From contig CALRQT020000011.1 of the NCBI GenBank assembly GCA_943370385.1, positions 1-64,000 on the forward strand: a stretch of 64,000 bases of DNA, given 5' to 3'. Of the stretch, positions 56,687 to 64,000 are shown in pieces; positions within the stretch are counted from its first letter, which is position 1, and each line of letters opens with the position of its first letter. The notes beneath the pieces were generated by a model. That model saw only the letters and a program-made list of their open reading frames with translations, had not been told where the DNA came from and ran no database searches. Both the position numbers and the translations under genes were made by a program. Source of the DNA: BAIKAL-G1 sp943370385. Lineage in GTDB: Bacteria > Cyanobacteriota > Cyanobacteriia > PCC-6307 > Cyanobiaceae.

Positions 56687-58528
56687 TTGCGCAATCTGCC
56701 TTTGTTACGGTCTTTTCTGAGGTTGCTGCGGTTGTCGCCGTTGTTGGCCCTGTTGCTGGTGCCTTCCCTGGCTAGGGCAGCCCAGCTCGACCCTGAACCC
56801 CAAGTAACCTCAGCGCTGGACCAGCCTGTTGCGGCTGTTGACGGTGTTGGGGCACCCCAGACGCAGACAACGGCTGGGGAGTCCCTTGCTGTTGCCCCTG
56901 ATGCTTTTGGCCAACAGTCCCAAGGGCAGGGGGATGGGCCAGCCGGTGCACCTGCTGGTGCGATTGCGGCTGGGCCCGCTGCCGCAGGTCCTTTGCCTTT
57001 GGAGAATCCCTTTGGTCTGAAGCTCAGGCCCCCCACCACTCTGGCGGAGCAACGCCACCAGTTGCATTGCGATGTGCTGCGACACCTGAAGGTACCGATC
57101 ACCAATCGTCGCCTGGATTCCTATATGCGGCCCGCCTTTATTCTGCCGGCCAAGAATGCGGATGGCAAGCGCGATCGGGTGCAGCTTCTCGGGGATCTTG
57201 GCGGCGAACGGGATAGGCTTTACGAAGCTGGTTTTGATATTTACGGATGCACCGCCCTCGATTACGCGGTTGACCTGCAGAGCAATACCCAGTCTGGGAA
57301 CAAGGTTGTTACTGGCCCAGGAGAGCTGCATAACTGGCAGGGGAACCTCAATCAACTGATCGGTGTTGATTTCTATTCCAGGCTGGTCTCTAAGGACTGG
57401 AAAGGCGGACAGTTGCACCTGTCCTTTGCCTGGCCAGAGCCTCTCAATGGTGGGCCTTTGTATAACTATGGCAATGCCGTCAACCCCGGCTGGTATCAGG
57501 CTCGCCAATACAATGGTTATTTTTACACCGATGTTGGTGGCGAGCGCTCCCAGAATTCCCAATACCAGGGCTTCAGGCTATTTGAGTATTGGTTGCAGCA
57601 GACCTATGGCAAGGGAGGCCAATCTTGGATTCGTATCGGTGCGATCAACCCCTGGATCACCTTCAACACGTCCATCCTCTCCGGACTCTTCGGCAGCTGG
57701 TCATTTGATGAGCCCGGCTTAATCGGCACCACGCCTGGGCTTCAGAATGGTCCCCTTCTGGTGGCGCCGCCCCCGGGGCTGTCGATCCAGCATGTGGTCA
57801 ACGACAGGATGGTGGCTAAACTCCAGGTTAACAGTGGCTACTGGGATCCTTCCGGCGGCCTCTGGAACCGCCGGGGCACCAATCAATACTGGGATCTTTC
57901 CAATTACGGCCTTGAGTTCATTTACGAGCTCACGTACAAAGGGGGGACCTATAGTGGTAACCCAGCTGATTTCGGCCAGCCTTGGTTTGTGCGGATCGGT
58001 GGACAGAACCATACGGGGCAGGGAACAAACAATTATCTAGCCACCGATGGCCAGCCCTACCTGCTGACCTCTGCCCCCCAAGCCACCTATTGGGGCAACA
58101 GTCAATATTACGCCATGGTGGAAGCGATGCTTTATCGCGAGAAGGGCAACTATAATCGGGGCTTGACAGGTTTTCTGAAGCTCAAGTACAGTCCCTGGGA
58201 TTATAAAGGTACGATTACCCGCTTCTGGGCCCTAGGTTTTGGCTATGAGGGTATCTTCAAGCGTGATCGTGACGTGTTGTTTGCGGGAGTCTCCCGTTCT
58301 TACCTTAATTACGGGACCAACCAGCTGTTGGCGATTTCACCATCCTGTCAGCAGGTGTCCAACTGTGGTGTAACCGGCTCTGAAGGGGTGGTTGAAGTCG
58401 GTTACAGCGCCCAGATCACTGATTATTTCACGGTGACACCGAAGCTTTTCTGGGTTCTGAGCCCTGCTGGGATTAGCGCCTTTGGAGACATTGTCAGTTT
58501 TGGCGTTGAATTTCGGGCTTCTTTCTGA
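56687..58528 (+). CDS. OprB-family carbohydrate porin (first copy)
   Basis: 613 residues from a TTG with GGGGG upstream. Signal peptide SPLLALLLVPSLARA, then a Gln/Ala/Gly-rich linker to about residue 105. The conserved module LHCDVLRHLKVPITNRRLDS appears and then an OprB beta-barrel with RLYEAGFDIYGCTALD, LVSKDWKGGQLHLSFAWPEP, WIRIGAINPWITFNTSIL and a final aromatic EFRASF typical of outer-membrane proteins. No SLH domain is seen. The porin at 60290 shares the same blocks. It probably takes up sugars or anions; substrate unknown. Confidence 0.85.
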   Translation: MRNLPLLRSFLRLLRLSPLLALLLVPSLARAAQLDPEPQVTSALDQPVAAVDGVGAPQTQTTAGESLAVAPDAFGQQSQGQGDGPAGAPAGAIAAGPAAAGPLPLENPFGLKLRPPTTLAEQRHQLHCDVLRHLKVPITNRRLDSYMRPAFILPAKNADGKRDRVQLLGDLGGERDRLYEAGFDIYGCTALDYAVDLQSNTQSGNKVVTGPGELHNWQGNLNQLIGVDFYSRLVSKDWKGGQLHLSFAWPEPLNGGPLYNYGNAVNPGWYQARQYNGYFYTDVGGERSQNSQYQGFRLFEYWLQQTYGKGGQSWIRIGAINPWITFNTSILSGLFGSWSFDEPGLIGTTPGLQNGPLLVAPPPGLSIQHVVNDRMVAKLQVNSGYWDPSGGLWNRRGTNQYWDLSNYGLEFIYELTYKGGTYSGNPADFGQPWFVRIGGQNHTGQGTNNYLATDGQPYLLTSAPQATYWGNSQYYAMVEAMLYREKGNYNRGLTGFLKLKYSPWDYKGTITRFWALGFGYEGIFKRDRDVLFAGVSRSYLNYGTNQLLAISPSCQQVSNCGVTGSEGVVEVGYSAQITDYFTVTPKLFWVLSPAGISAFGDIVSFGVEFRASF

Positions 58529-58591
58529 AATCCGGAACTGTCCCCTTTGAGCATGGGGTAAACTGATAGGAAGATTTCCATCAATTTGGTA

Positions 58592-59572
58592 ATGAGCACC
58601 CTGCGCACGCTGACCACGGCCAAGACCAGTCAGTGCCTCAAGTCTTGGGCCGTTGCAGTGGCCGCCACTCTGGCCACCACCTCGGTCGCTGTGGCCCAGG
58701 CCGCTCCGGCTCCAAAACCTGCCCTCAAGCCGCTGAAGTCCTGTGCTCCCAAGCTGTGCACCACCAGTTTCGGTCAGTCCGTGCCGATCGGTCAGGGGTC
58801 GGTGCAGGGCTACGCGATCACCAGCGGTGGCGATCGGGGGCCTGCGCTCAAGGAGATGGGTGTGCTGATCACGGCAGCTGCCCTCAAGGGGCTCCCCCAG
58901 AATTGCTCCACTGACAAGCCTTCCCCCCAGGCCAAGTGGTTGATCTGTCAGCCTCCCACCGCCCAAAGTCAGGGTCGTGGCCAAATGAACGACACCATGG
59001 TTACCACCTTGAAGATGCCGGCGGTGGCCGCCAGCCTTGCCAATGTGGCCAATCTCGATCTCAGCTGGCTTCCCTATGGCCATGCCCCCGAGAAGGTATG
59101 GGACAAGCCCCAATTTGATATCCACTTCCCTTTTGTTGCTCCTAACGGAGGCCAGTCTGACCAGGCCTTCTATGCTCCCAAAACTTCGGCTGACCAGCTT
59201 CCGCCCGGCTATATGGTGCTCCCTGGCAGTGGTTTCCACTGGGACACAGAAGCTCTCCAGGGCCATTCCCATGCGGCTGATCCCGCCACGTCACCGGAAT
59301 TCGCTGGTGGCCCCTTCCTGGGGAATTTCCTCTATCTAAATTACGACGGGCGCGCCATTGGTTACGAAGTTTATGCAAGCCAAGCGTTGCTGACCAGTAA
59401 GCAGACCTACACCAAGGATTTGCCGACTCCCCAGGTTTCGTTTGGCACCTCGATTGTTCCCACTCAGATGACCATTCGCTACGAGCCGCTCCTGTCGTTG
59501 TATCGGGTTGCCCTCACCGGCTTCAAGCCTGTTGCCAAAGCAGCAGCAGCAGCAGCTAGCCATTCCCATTGA
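58592..59572 (+). CDS. Exported protein of unknown function, TTHB210-like
   Basis: 326 residues from ATG 58592 (MSTLRTLTTAKTSQCLKSWA); a TTG six bases earlier is open. Signal peptide ends AVAQA. Two Cys lie close together (KSCAPKLCTT). The C-terminal half reads VWDKPQFDIHFPF, PPGYMVLPGSGFHWDTEALQ and GNFLYLNYDGRAIGYEVY, a pattern I associate with TTHB210/DUF5602-type proteins of unknown role. The end is His-rich (SHSH). It lies between the two porin genes and ends at a clear terminator. Confidence 0.65.
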   Translation: MSTLRTLTTAKTSQCLKSWAVAVAATLATTSVAVAQAAPAPKPALKPLKSCAPKLCTTSFGQSVPIGQGSVQGYAITSGGDRGPALKEMGVLITAAALKGLPQNCSTDKPSPQAKWLICQPPTAQSQGRGQMNDTMVTTLKMPAVAASLANVANLDLSWLPYGHAPEKVWDKPQFDIHFPFVAPNGGQSDQAFYAPKTSADQLPPGYMVLPGSGFHWDTEALQGHSHAADPATSPEFAGGPFLGNFLYLNYDGRAIGYEVYASQALLTSKQTYTKDLPTPQVSFGTSIVPTQMTIRYEPLLSLYRVALTGFKPVAKAAAAAASHSH

Positions 59573-59603
59573 GCTAGCAAGCTAGTAGGTTTTGATATTA
59601 AGA

Positions 59604-59634
59604 GCCAGGGCCAGCTTATGGCCCTGGCCTTTTT
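59604..59634 (+). terminator. Intrinsic terminator after the TTHB210-like gene
   Basis: GCCAGGGCCA (59604-59613) pairs with TGGCCCTGGC (59619-59628) around a five-base loop, followed by CTTTTT. The stem is perfect. Confidence 0.88.
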
Positions 59635-59687
59635 CTTGACTTTCAAAAAGGCTTCAGAAACGACATTCATTGGAGGACTTTGAACAG

Positions 59688-60128
59688 ATGGCCCAATCCG
59701 CTTGGTCTTTTAAAGCCGAATCTATCGAGATTGTCGCGCTGCGCAAGTCTCTTGAGCCTGCAGATCAAATGGCAGCAGACTTCTGGGAACGCGACGATCT
59801 GACCTACCTCGGCGATCTCACCTGGTGTGAGCAGGACGCGATGCGGGGGCATGAATACATCGCCAACCTTTGTTTGTTGGATGAGCAGCTTACTTATGAC
59901 TATGGCATGATTAATTTGGATGCGGCCGATGCCGTAGCCGGTACCCTCGTCTGCAACGTGCGAGCGAAGCGGCAAGAGGGTTATCCGTTTGAGATGCTGA
60001 TCAATGGAGAATGGCTTGAAGGCCCCCTTCATTTCTGGTTGGATCAATTGGCGCCGGCTATTCAGGATTTGGCACGGGAGCGTTACCGCCTTGTGATTGC
60101 CTGGGCCGAGGGGCAGGCTGCGGAGTGA
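59688..60128 (+). CDS. Hypothetical soluble protein
   Basis: 146 residues from ATG 59688, chosen because GGAGG lies 11 bases upstream. The sequence is acidic and mixed alpha/beta (AADFWERDDLTYLGDLTWCE, GYPFEMLINGEWLEGPLHFW). No signal peptide and no family recognised. It ends five bases before a hairpin terminator, so it is probably monocistronic, sitting between the two porin genes. Confidence 0.55.
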   Translation: MAQSAWSFKAESIEIVALRKSLEPADQMAADFWERDDLTYLGDLTWCEQDAMRGHEYIANLCLLDEQLTYDYGMINLDAADAVAGTLVCNVRAKRQEGYPFEMLINGEWLEGPLHFWLDQLAPAIQDLARERYRLVIAWAEGQAAE

Positions 60129-60132
60129 AGTC

Positions 60133-60167
60133 CGAACCTCAGCATTCAACCAGAGTGCTGAGGTTCG
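60133..60167 (+). terminator. Hairpin downstream of the hypothetical gene
   Basis: CGAACCTCAGCA (60133-60144) pairs perfectly with TGCTGAGGTTCG (60156-60167) around an 11-base loop. The T run is only weak (TATTTTGTG follows a little later), so it may be a terminator or a stabilising stem. Confidence 0.6.
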
Positions 60168-60289
60168 CATGCCGTATTTTGTGTGATTTTTGGTGATCAC
60201 TTTGCTTTTAGAAGGTTGGTCTTGGTTCCCTGACAGAGCATTTTTGCGGCCGTTTCGCGCCTAAAATCTCTAGACTATTTTTGTAAATT

Positions 60290-62164
60290 TTGACAAAGCT
60301 CACTATATTAGGCAGGTTTTTGGTTCCTTTCTTGGGCATTGGTCTCATGCCCGCAGAGGTTCTATCTGCGCCACTTGCTCGATCACTATCGCCATCAGGT
60401 TCGAGTCAGCTCGTGCCCATTGAGTCACTAGCGAAGGATACGGTTCAGCAGAAGTCTTTGTTGGTTCCCCAAAGCAATGATGATCATCAGGGAGAATTTG
60501 TAGCGAGTTCAGCTGGGATCCAGCCGGCATCTGAACGACCGAATGGCGATCTCATCCGTGATGGTGCTGATCAGCTCAATCCTCAACAAATTGAGCAGCG
60601 TCTCATCAAGGAAGAGGCAATCAATCGTGATTCACCCAGCTTTCAATCCTTGTTCGGTATCCCTCTGCGGGGGGCAGATTACAAGCCAACTCAGCAGATT
60701 CGCTGTGATGCGCTTCGCCATCTGAAAACACCTTCCACCTACCGCCGGTTAGATTCCTTTTTTAGGCCGGAGGTTGTCTTGCCTCAGGCTAAGCAATCCG
60801 ATTTCGTCAACCGCGATTTCATGACTGGCGATTGGGGTCATGTCCGGACGGATCTCTACAAGGCTGGAGTGGACATTTATGCCTGCCTGGGATTCGATAA
60901 TCTAAATGTTTTGCAAGGCAATTTGTCCTCCACTCCCGCCGTTAGATCGGCTCCGCCAAACGTTACCGATCAGCAGAATTATGTTCAGCTGTATGGTCTT
61001 GACTTTTATTCCGAGCTTGTACAGAAGGATTGGAAAGGAGGTCAGCTGCACTTTTCGTTTGCTTGGCCTGAAAGCAAACCGATCTGGCTGTTTGGCAATG
61101 CACTGACCCCGATTAAGACCCAATCCGTGCATGGCAACTTCTACTATGACGTAGGCACCGCTCGAGATAGTGGTGGCACTGCAAATTCGGCCTCGGCTTA
61201 TCAAGGCTTCCGGGTCTTTGAGATTTGGGGCCAACAGCGCTATGGCAAGAAAATGCAAAACTTTGTACGCGTAGGCAATATTTATCCCTGGATTAACTTC
61301 AACAAGTCCATGCTTGCTGCAATGTTTAATTTCTGGACATTTGACGAGCCTGGCAGTCTTGGTACTAATAAGAATACAGGCCGTGGCCCAATTTATCCAA
61401 CCGCTCCGTTGGGGATTCAATGGCAGCATATCATTAATGACAACATGGAATTTCTTGCGCAAGTTGGTGCTGGCTATTACGACCCCACGTCGGGAATCGC
61501 CAACAGGCAAGGACTGACCTGGTTCCTTGACCAGAACAATGGCATTGAGGGTGTGGTGCAGCTTACTTTTAAAGGTGGTACCTATAGTCAAAATAAATCC
61601 GATTTTGGCCTCCCTTGGTTAGTCCACCTTGGTGGCCAGTTCCACACTGGCGAATTGTTTAGCAATTACTTGGATGTGAACGGCAATCCTTTCCAGCTGA
61701 CAGGCCTTCCCAGGCGTTCTTATAATTTCAACGGCGGCTTCTATGTTACTGTCGAGTCGATGTTGTTTCGTGAGAAAGGGAGTTACAATCAGGGCCTCAC
61801 CGCATTCGTCAAGACAGCTCAATATTTCCACGATTATGCCAACCTGCTGCGCAGCACCTATGTGGCAGGCTTGGGTTATGAAGGGTTGATCCCTGGGCGA
61901 GATACCGACGTCTTCATGGTCGGTCTGGGCGCGGTCAACATGACCCAGGGCGCTGCAGCGTGGAACCGCCTTGATCGCTCTTGCACATCCACCCCCGCCT
62001 GCAATAACACTGGCATTCAGTATGTTATTGAAATTGGCTACTCAGCCAAGCTCACCACTTGGATGTTCATCCAGCCGAGCATCCAATACCTCGTTCAGCC
62101 CTATGGCAGAACTGACCTTGGCAACCTCACAAGCGTTACACTGTCCTTGGGGATCTCCTTTTAA
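60290..62164 (+). CDS. OprB-family carbohydrate porin (second copy)
   Basis: 624 residues from a TTG. Signal peptide FLVPFLGIGLMPAEVLSA, a Ser/Pro/Gln-rich linker, then IRCDALRHLKTPSTYRRLDS, the same module as in the first porin (HCDVLRHLKVPITNRRLDS). Barrel segments DLYKAGVDIYACLGFD, LVQKDWKGGQLHFSFAWPES, FVRVGNIYPWINFNKSMLA and a terminal VTLSLGISF follow. It is clearly paralogous to the porin at 56687. Possible uptake of sugars; no substrate can be stated. Confidence 0.85.
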   Translation: MTKLTILGRFLVPFLGIGLMPAEVLSAPLARSLSPSGSSQLVPIESLAKDTVQQKSLLVPQSNDDHQGEFVASSAGIQPASERPNGDLIRDGADQLNPQQIEQRLIKEEAINRDSPSFQSLFGIPLRGADYKPTQQIRCDALRHLKTPSTYRRLDSFFRPEVVLPQAKQSDFVNRDFMTGDWGHVRTDLYKAGVDIYACLGFDNLNVLQGNLSSTPAVRSAPPNVTDQQNYVQLYGLDFYSELVQKDWKGGQLHFSFAWPESKPIWLFGNALTPIKTQSVHGNFYYDVGTARDSGGTANSASAYQGFRVFEIWGQQRYGKKMQNFVRVGNIYPWINFNKSMLAAMFNFWTFDEPGSLGTNKNTGRGPIYPTAPLGIQWQHIINDNMEFLAQVGAGYYDPTSGIANRQGLTWFLDQNNGIEGVVQLTFKGGTYSQNKSDFGLPWLVHLGGQFHTGELFSNYLDVNGNPFQLTGLPRRSYNFNGGFYVTVESMLFREKGSYNQGLTAFVKTAQYFHDYANLLRSTYVAGLGYEGLIPGRDTDVFMVGLGAVNMTQGAAAWNRLDRSCTSTPACNNTGIQYVIEIGYSAKLTTWMFIQPSIQYLVQPYGRTDLGNLTSVTLSLGISF

Positions 62165-62461
62165 CCCCAGTTGCCTGCGGCTACCTGCTGCGTTGTTGGC
62201 GGTTGCAACAGGTTGATGACCACTGCTCTTAGTCAGGCATCAGGGACCTGCCTCCTGGCTGGCCTGGAAGACTCGTTGTACCTACGACATCAATCCTCCT
62301 GGGTTTTGCTGCAGGCTACCGAGATCACCCACTTCCCATTTCCTGAACCAATGGCTCGGCCGAGATGTTCATTCTTGCGCCGTGCCGTTAATGGGCTGAC
62401 TTGATGCCGTTCCAGAATTCTGAAGAGCGGAATGTCTCGCTAGCCCCTGTCCTGTTGATCG
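62165..62461. other. Intergenic region before the decayed ALS-like gene
   Basis: 297 bases with no gene seen. The als-like frame has a TGA immediately upstream at about 62456-62458, so any lost 5' part of that gene is not readable here. Confidence 0.4.
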
Positions 62462-62940
62462 ATCACTGGCGGGGTGACCCATGTGTTTGGCATCCTGGGA
62501 GCCAAGGTCGACAGCCTGTTCATCGCCCTGCTGGATTCGCCGATGGAGCTGGTGCTCTGCCGCCACGAGCACAACGCTGTCTTCATGGTCTAGGCCTTTG
62601 GCCGGCTCACCGGCAAGGTGGTTGGGTGGCTGGTCACCTCCGGCCCAGGTGTCACCAACCTGGTGACGGGCCTGGTTACCGCCACTTCGGTGGGGGATCC
62701 GGTGTTGGCGATCGGCGGTGAGGGACTCCTCGACGACAGGATCAAGCACACTCACCAGGTCCTCGATGGCGTGGATGTGATGAAAATGGTCACCAAGTAC
62801 GACCAGTAGGCCCTCACCATCCATTCCCTGGCGGAGGTGTTTGGCAATGGGGTACGTGCCGCCGAAAGCGGCCGGCCGGGCGCCGCGTTTCTCGGCTTGC
62901 CCAAGGATGTGGGCCTGGCCGACTTCCCTCCCGCAGTCGC
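62462..62940 (+). pseudogene. Acetolactate-synthase-like (ThDP enzyme) fragment with two stops
   Basis: One frame reads ITGGVTHVFGILGAKVDSLF, PMELVLCRHEHNAVFMV, stop, AFGRLTGKVVGWLVTSGPGV, TNLVTGLVTATSVGDPVLAI, KHTHQVLDGVDVMKMVTKY, stop, then GVRAAESGRPGAAFLGLPKD. This matches the N-terminal half of catabolic acetolactate synthase (AlsS) family enzymes (GVxxVFGIPGAKID, CRHEQNAAFMA, LVTSGPGVTNLVTG). In-frame TAG codons at 62591-62593 and 62807-62809 and the loss of the C-terminal half mark it as a decayed gene. Confidence 0.75.
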
Positions 62941-62957
62941 CCGGGGCCGCTCCTTCC

Positions 62958-63020
62958 CAGCCGGCTCCGAGCAGCCACCCCTTCGAGCAAAAACCCTTGG
63001 CCAATTCCGTCGGCGGTTGA
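62958..63020 (+). pseudogene. 3' tail of a second alkyl sulfatase gene
   Basis: Twenty codons plus stop read QPAPSSHPFEQKPLANSVGG, against QPPASSYPLEQKPLGDSTGG at the C-terminus of the sulfatase (56480-56542). The nucleotide stretch CGAGCAAAAACCCTTGG is nearly identical between the two. It follows directly on the als-like fragment in a different frame, so this is a chimeric scar left by deletion or recombination. Confidence 0.7.
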
Positions 63021-63174
63021 TCGAGCGGAGCCATCGCGGCATCGTCCGTCCCAGAGTCTCCTTTGGGGGATGGTCGGCAAGGGGAGAGCGACCATCCCCA
63101 TCGCTTGGGGACCTTGCGATTGGGTATCCCTCAACTCTGGTAGATTGCTTGCGCTTAAGTACAACAGAGCCACG

Positions 63175-63978
63175 ATGACTTGCCCCCAAGGAATCGCCCT
63201 AGTGACTGGCGCCAGCTCCGGCATCGGCCTGGAGTTTGCCCGCCAGCTGGCTGCCCGGGGCCACGCCCTGGTGTTGGTGGCCCGCAGCACTAGCAAGTTG
63301 GAGGCCTTGGCCAAGGAGTTGCAGGCCGCCCATGGCACTGTTGTGACGGTGGCCACGATCGACCTGGGGATGGCCGGCGGCGGCCAGCAACTCTGGGACT
63401 TCACCGAAAGCCGGGGGCTTGAGATCGACATTTTGATCAACAATGCTGGCATTGGTCTTTATGGCAATCACACGGCCCTGGATCCGGCAACAGTAGGCAG
63501 CATGTTGCAACTGAATATCCTCAGTCTCAGTGAACTCTGCAACCGTTACGGCACCGCGATGGGACGGCGCGGCAAGGGTTGGATCCTCAATATTGCCTCC
63601 ACCGGGGCCTACCAGCCCACCCCCTATCTCGCCGCCTATGGGGCCTCCAAGGCCTATGTGTTGAATTTCTCCGAGGCCCTGGCCATGGAACTGGAGGACC
63701 AGGGCGTGGTGGTCAGTTGCCTGTCGCCCGGCCCCAGCGACACGGGCTTCTTCAGCGATATTGACCAGCGCGGCATCGCCATCGACACCTTCGCCAAGGG
63801 GGGGCGCCGGTCAGCGCGGGCGGTGGCCGAGGCGGGCTTGGCGCGGCTGTTTGCGGGCAGGCTCTCCAGCATTGATGGCCGGATGAACCGACTCAAGGCC
63901 CTCTCCCTGCGCCTGATGCCACGCTCGGTGGTGGCAAGATTTTCCAAGGCGCTGATGACGTCCAAGCCATCCACTTGA
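63175..63978 (+). CDS. Short-chain dehydrogenase/reductase
   Basis: 267 residues from MTCPQGIALVTGASSGIGLE. Classical SDR: cofactor motif TGASSGIG, NNAG in ILINNAGIGLYG, catalytic Ser in NIASTGAYQP, and YxxxK in YGASKAYVLNF. The Arg in ARSTSKLEAL suggests NADP preference. Substrate unknown; the C-terminus is helical and basic. Upstream lies the sulfatase/als scar. An ATG-like start at 63070 adds an unsupported leader. Confidence 0.88.
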   Translation: MTCPQGIALVTGASSGIGLEFARQLAARGHALVLVARSTSKLEALAKELQAAHGTVVTVATIDLGMAGGGQQLWDFTESRGLEIDILINNAGIGLYGNHTALDPATVGSMLQLNILSLSELCNRYGTAMGRRGKGWILNIASTGAYQPTPYLAAYGASKAYVLNFSEALAMELEDQGVVVSCLSPGPSDTGFFSDIDQRGIAIDTFAKGGRRSARAVAEAGLARLFAGRLSSIDGRMNRLKALSLRLMPRSVVARFSKALMTSKPST

Positions 63979-64000
63979 CGCCATCAACATGTCGATCAGC

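Noticed and set aside
1..64000. CRISPR arrays and rRNA operons
   Set aside because: No regularly spaced direct repeats and no rRNA-like sequence were seen anywhere in the window.

Overview
The window is GC-rich DNA from a unicellular cyanobacterium, most like the Cyanobium / freshwater-brackish Synechococcus group of picocyanobacteria. Markers seen are chlorophyll synthase (ChlG), the cytochrome b6f-associated PetP family, phylloquinone methyltransferase MenG, a high-light-inducible Hli protein, a PAP/fibrillin protein and a complete bidirectional NiFe hydrogenase operon. The genus assignment is inference from gene content and composition.

Layout. (1) 1-5648: right end of a mobile island that abuts the 3' end of tRNA-Ser(CGA). 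It carries a P4-type integrase, an AlpA-like excisionase/regulator, a BRO-type antirepressor, a protein with an SSB-like acidic tip, an XRE-like regulator and several unknowns. Two copies of TTAGC-N5-GCTAA lie upstream of its two transcription units. (2) 5866-19919: core genes comEC, LysM protein, glyQ, RodZ-C-like, menG, hisF, petP, chlG, a class A PBP, rsmB, an alkyltransferase-like protein and trmH. (3) 20227-27256: a solitary ABC permease, then two convergent type IV pilin/minor-pilin clusters of very different base composition. (4) 27415-39298: lepA, nfu, serS, rseP, nth, rpsN, pnp, cysQ, rsmI, a LapA-like protein, an HTH/acidic protein and tRNA-Arg(TCT). (5) 39225-41346: a FAD2-like desaturase between intact tRNA-Arg and a 3' half-copy of a tRNA-Arg(TCT), which looks like the footprint of a tRNA-targeting element that has lost its integrase. 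(6) 41669-47584: an unknown protein, an AT-rich gene desert, DUF928 plus CHASE2-adenylate cyclase, a DUF305 protein, PAP/fibrillin and Hli. (7) 47739-54118: hoxE-F-U-Y-H-W-hypA, almost every junction overlapping. (8) 54278-63978: a periplasmic alkyl sulfatase, two OprB-type porins around a periplasmic unknown, a decayed acetolactate-synthase-like gene fused to the 3' tail of a second alkyl sulfatase, and an SDR oxidoreductase.

How parts work together. The hox operon encodes the NAD(P)-linked diaphorase (HoxEFU), the hydrogenase dimer (HoxYH), its endopeptidase (HoxW) and a nickel metallochaperone (HypA); the remaining hyp genes must lie elsewhere. ComEC and the pilin clusters are parts of natural competence/type IV pilus systems. 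The porins, sulfatase and periplasmic protein suggest an envelope/nutrient-acquisition neighbourhood that has been rearranged.

Start codons were chosen by overlap, signal sequence or family N-terminus where possible. Many are GTG or TTG, and uncertain ones are flagged.
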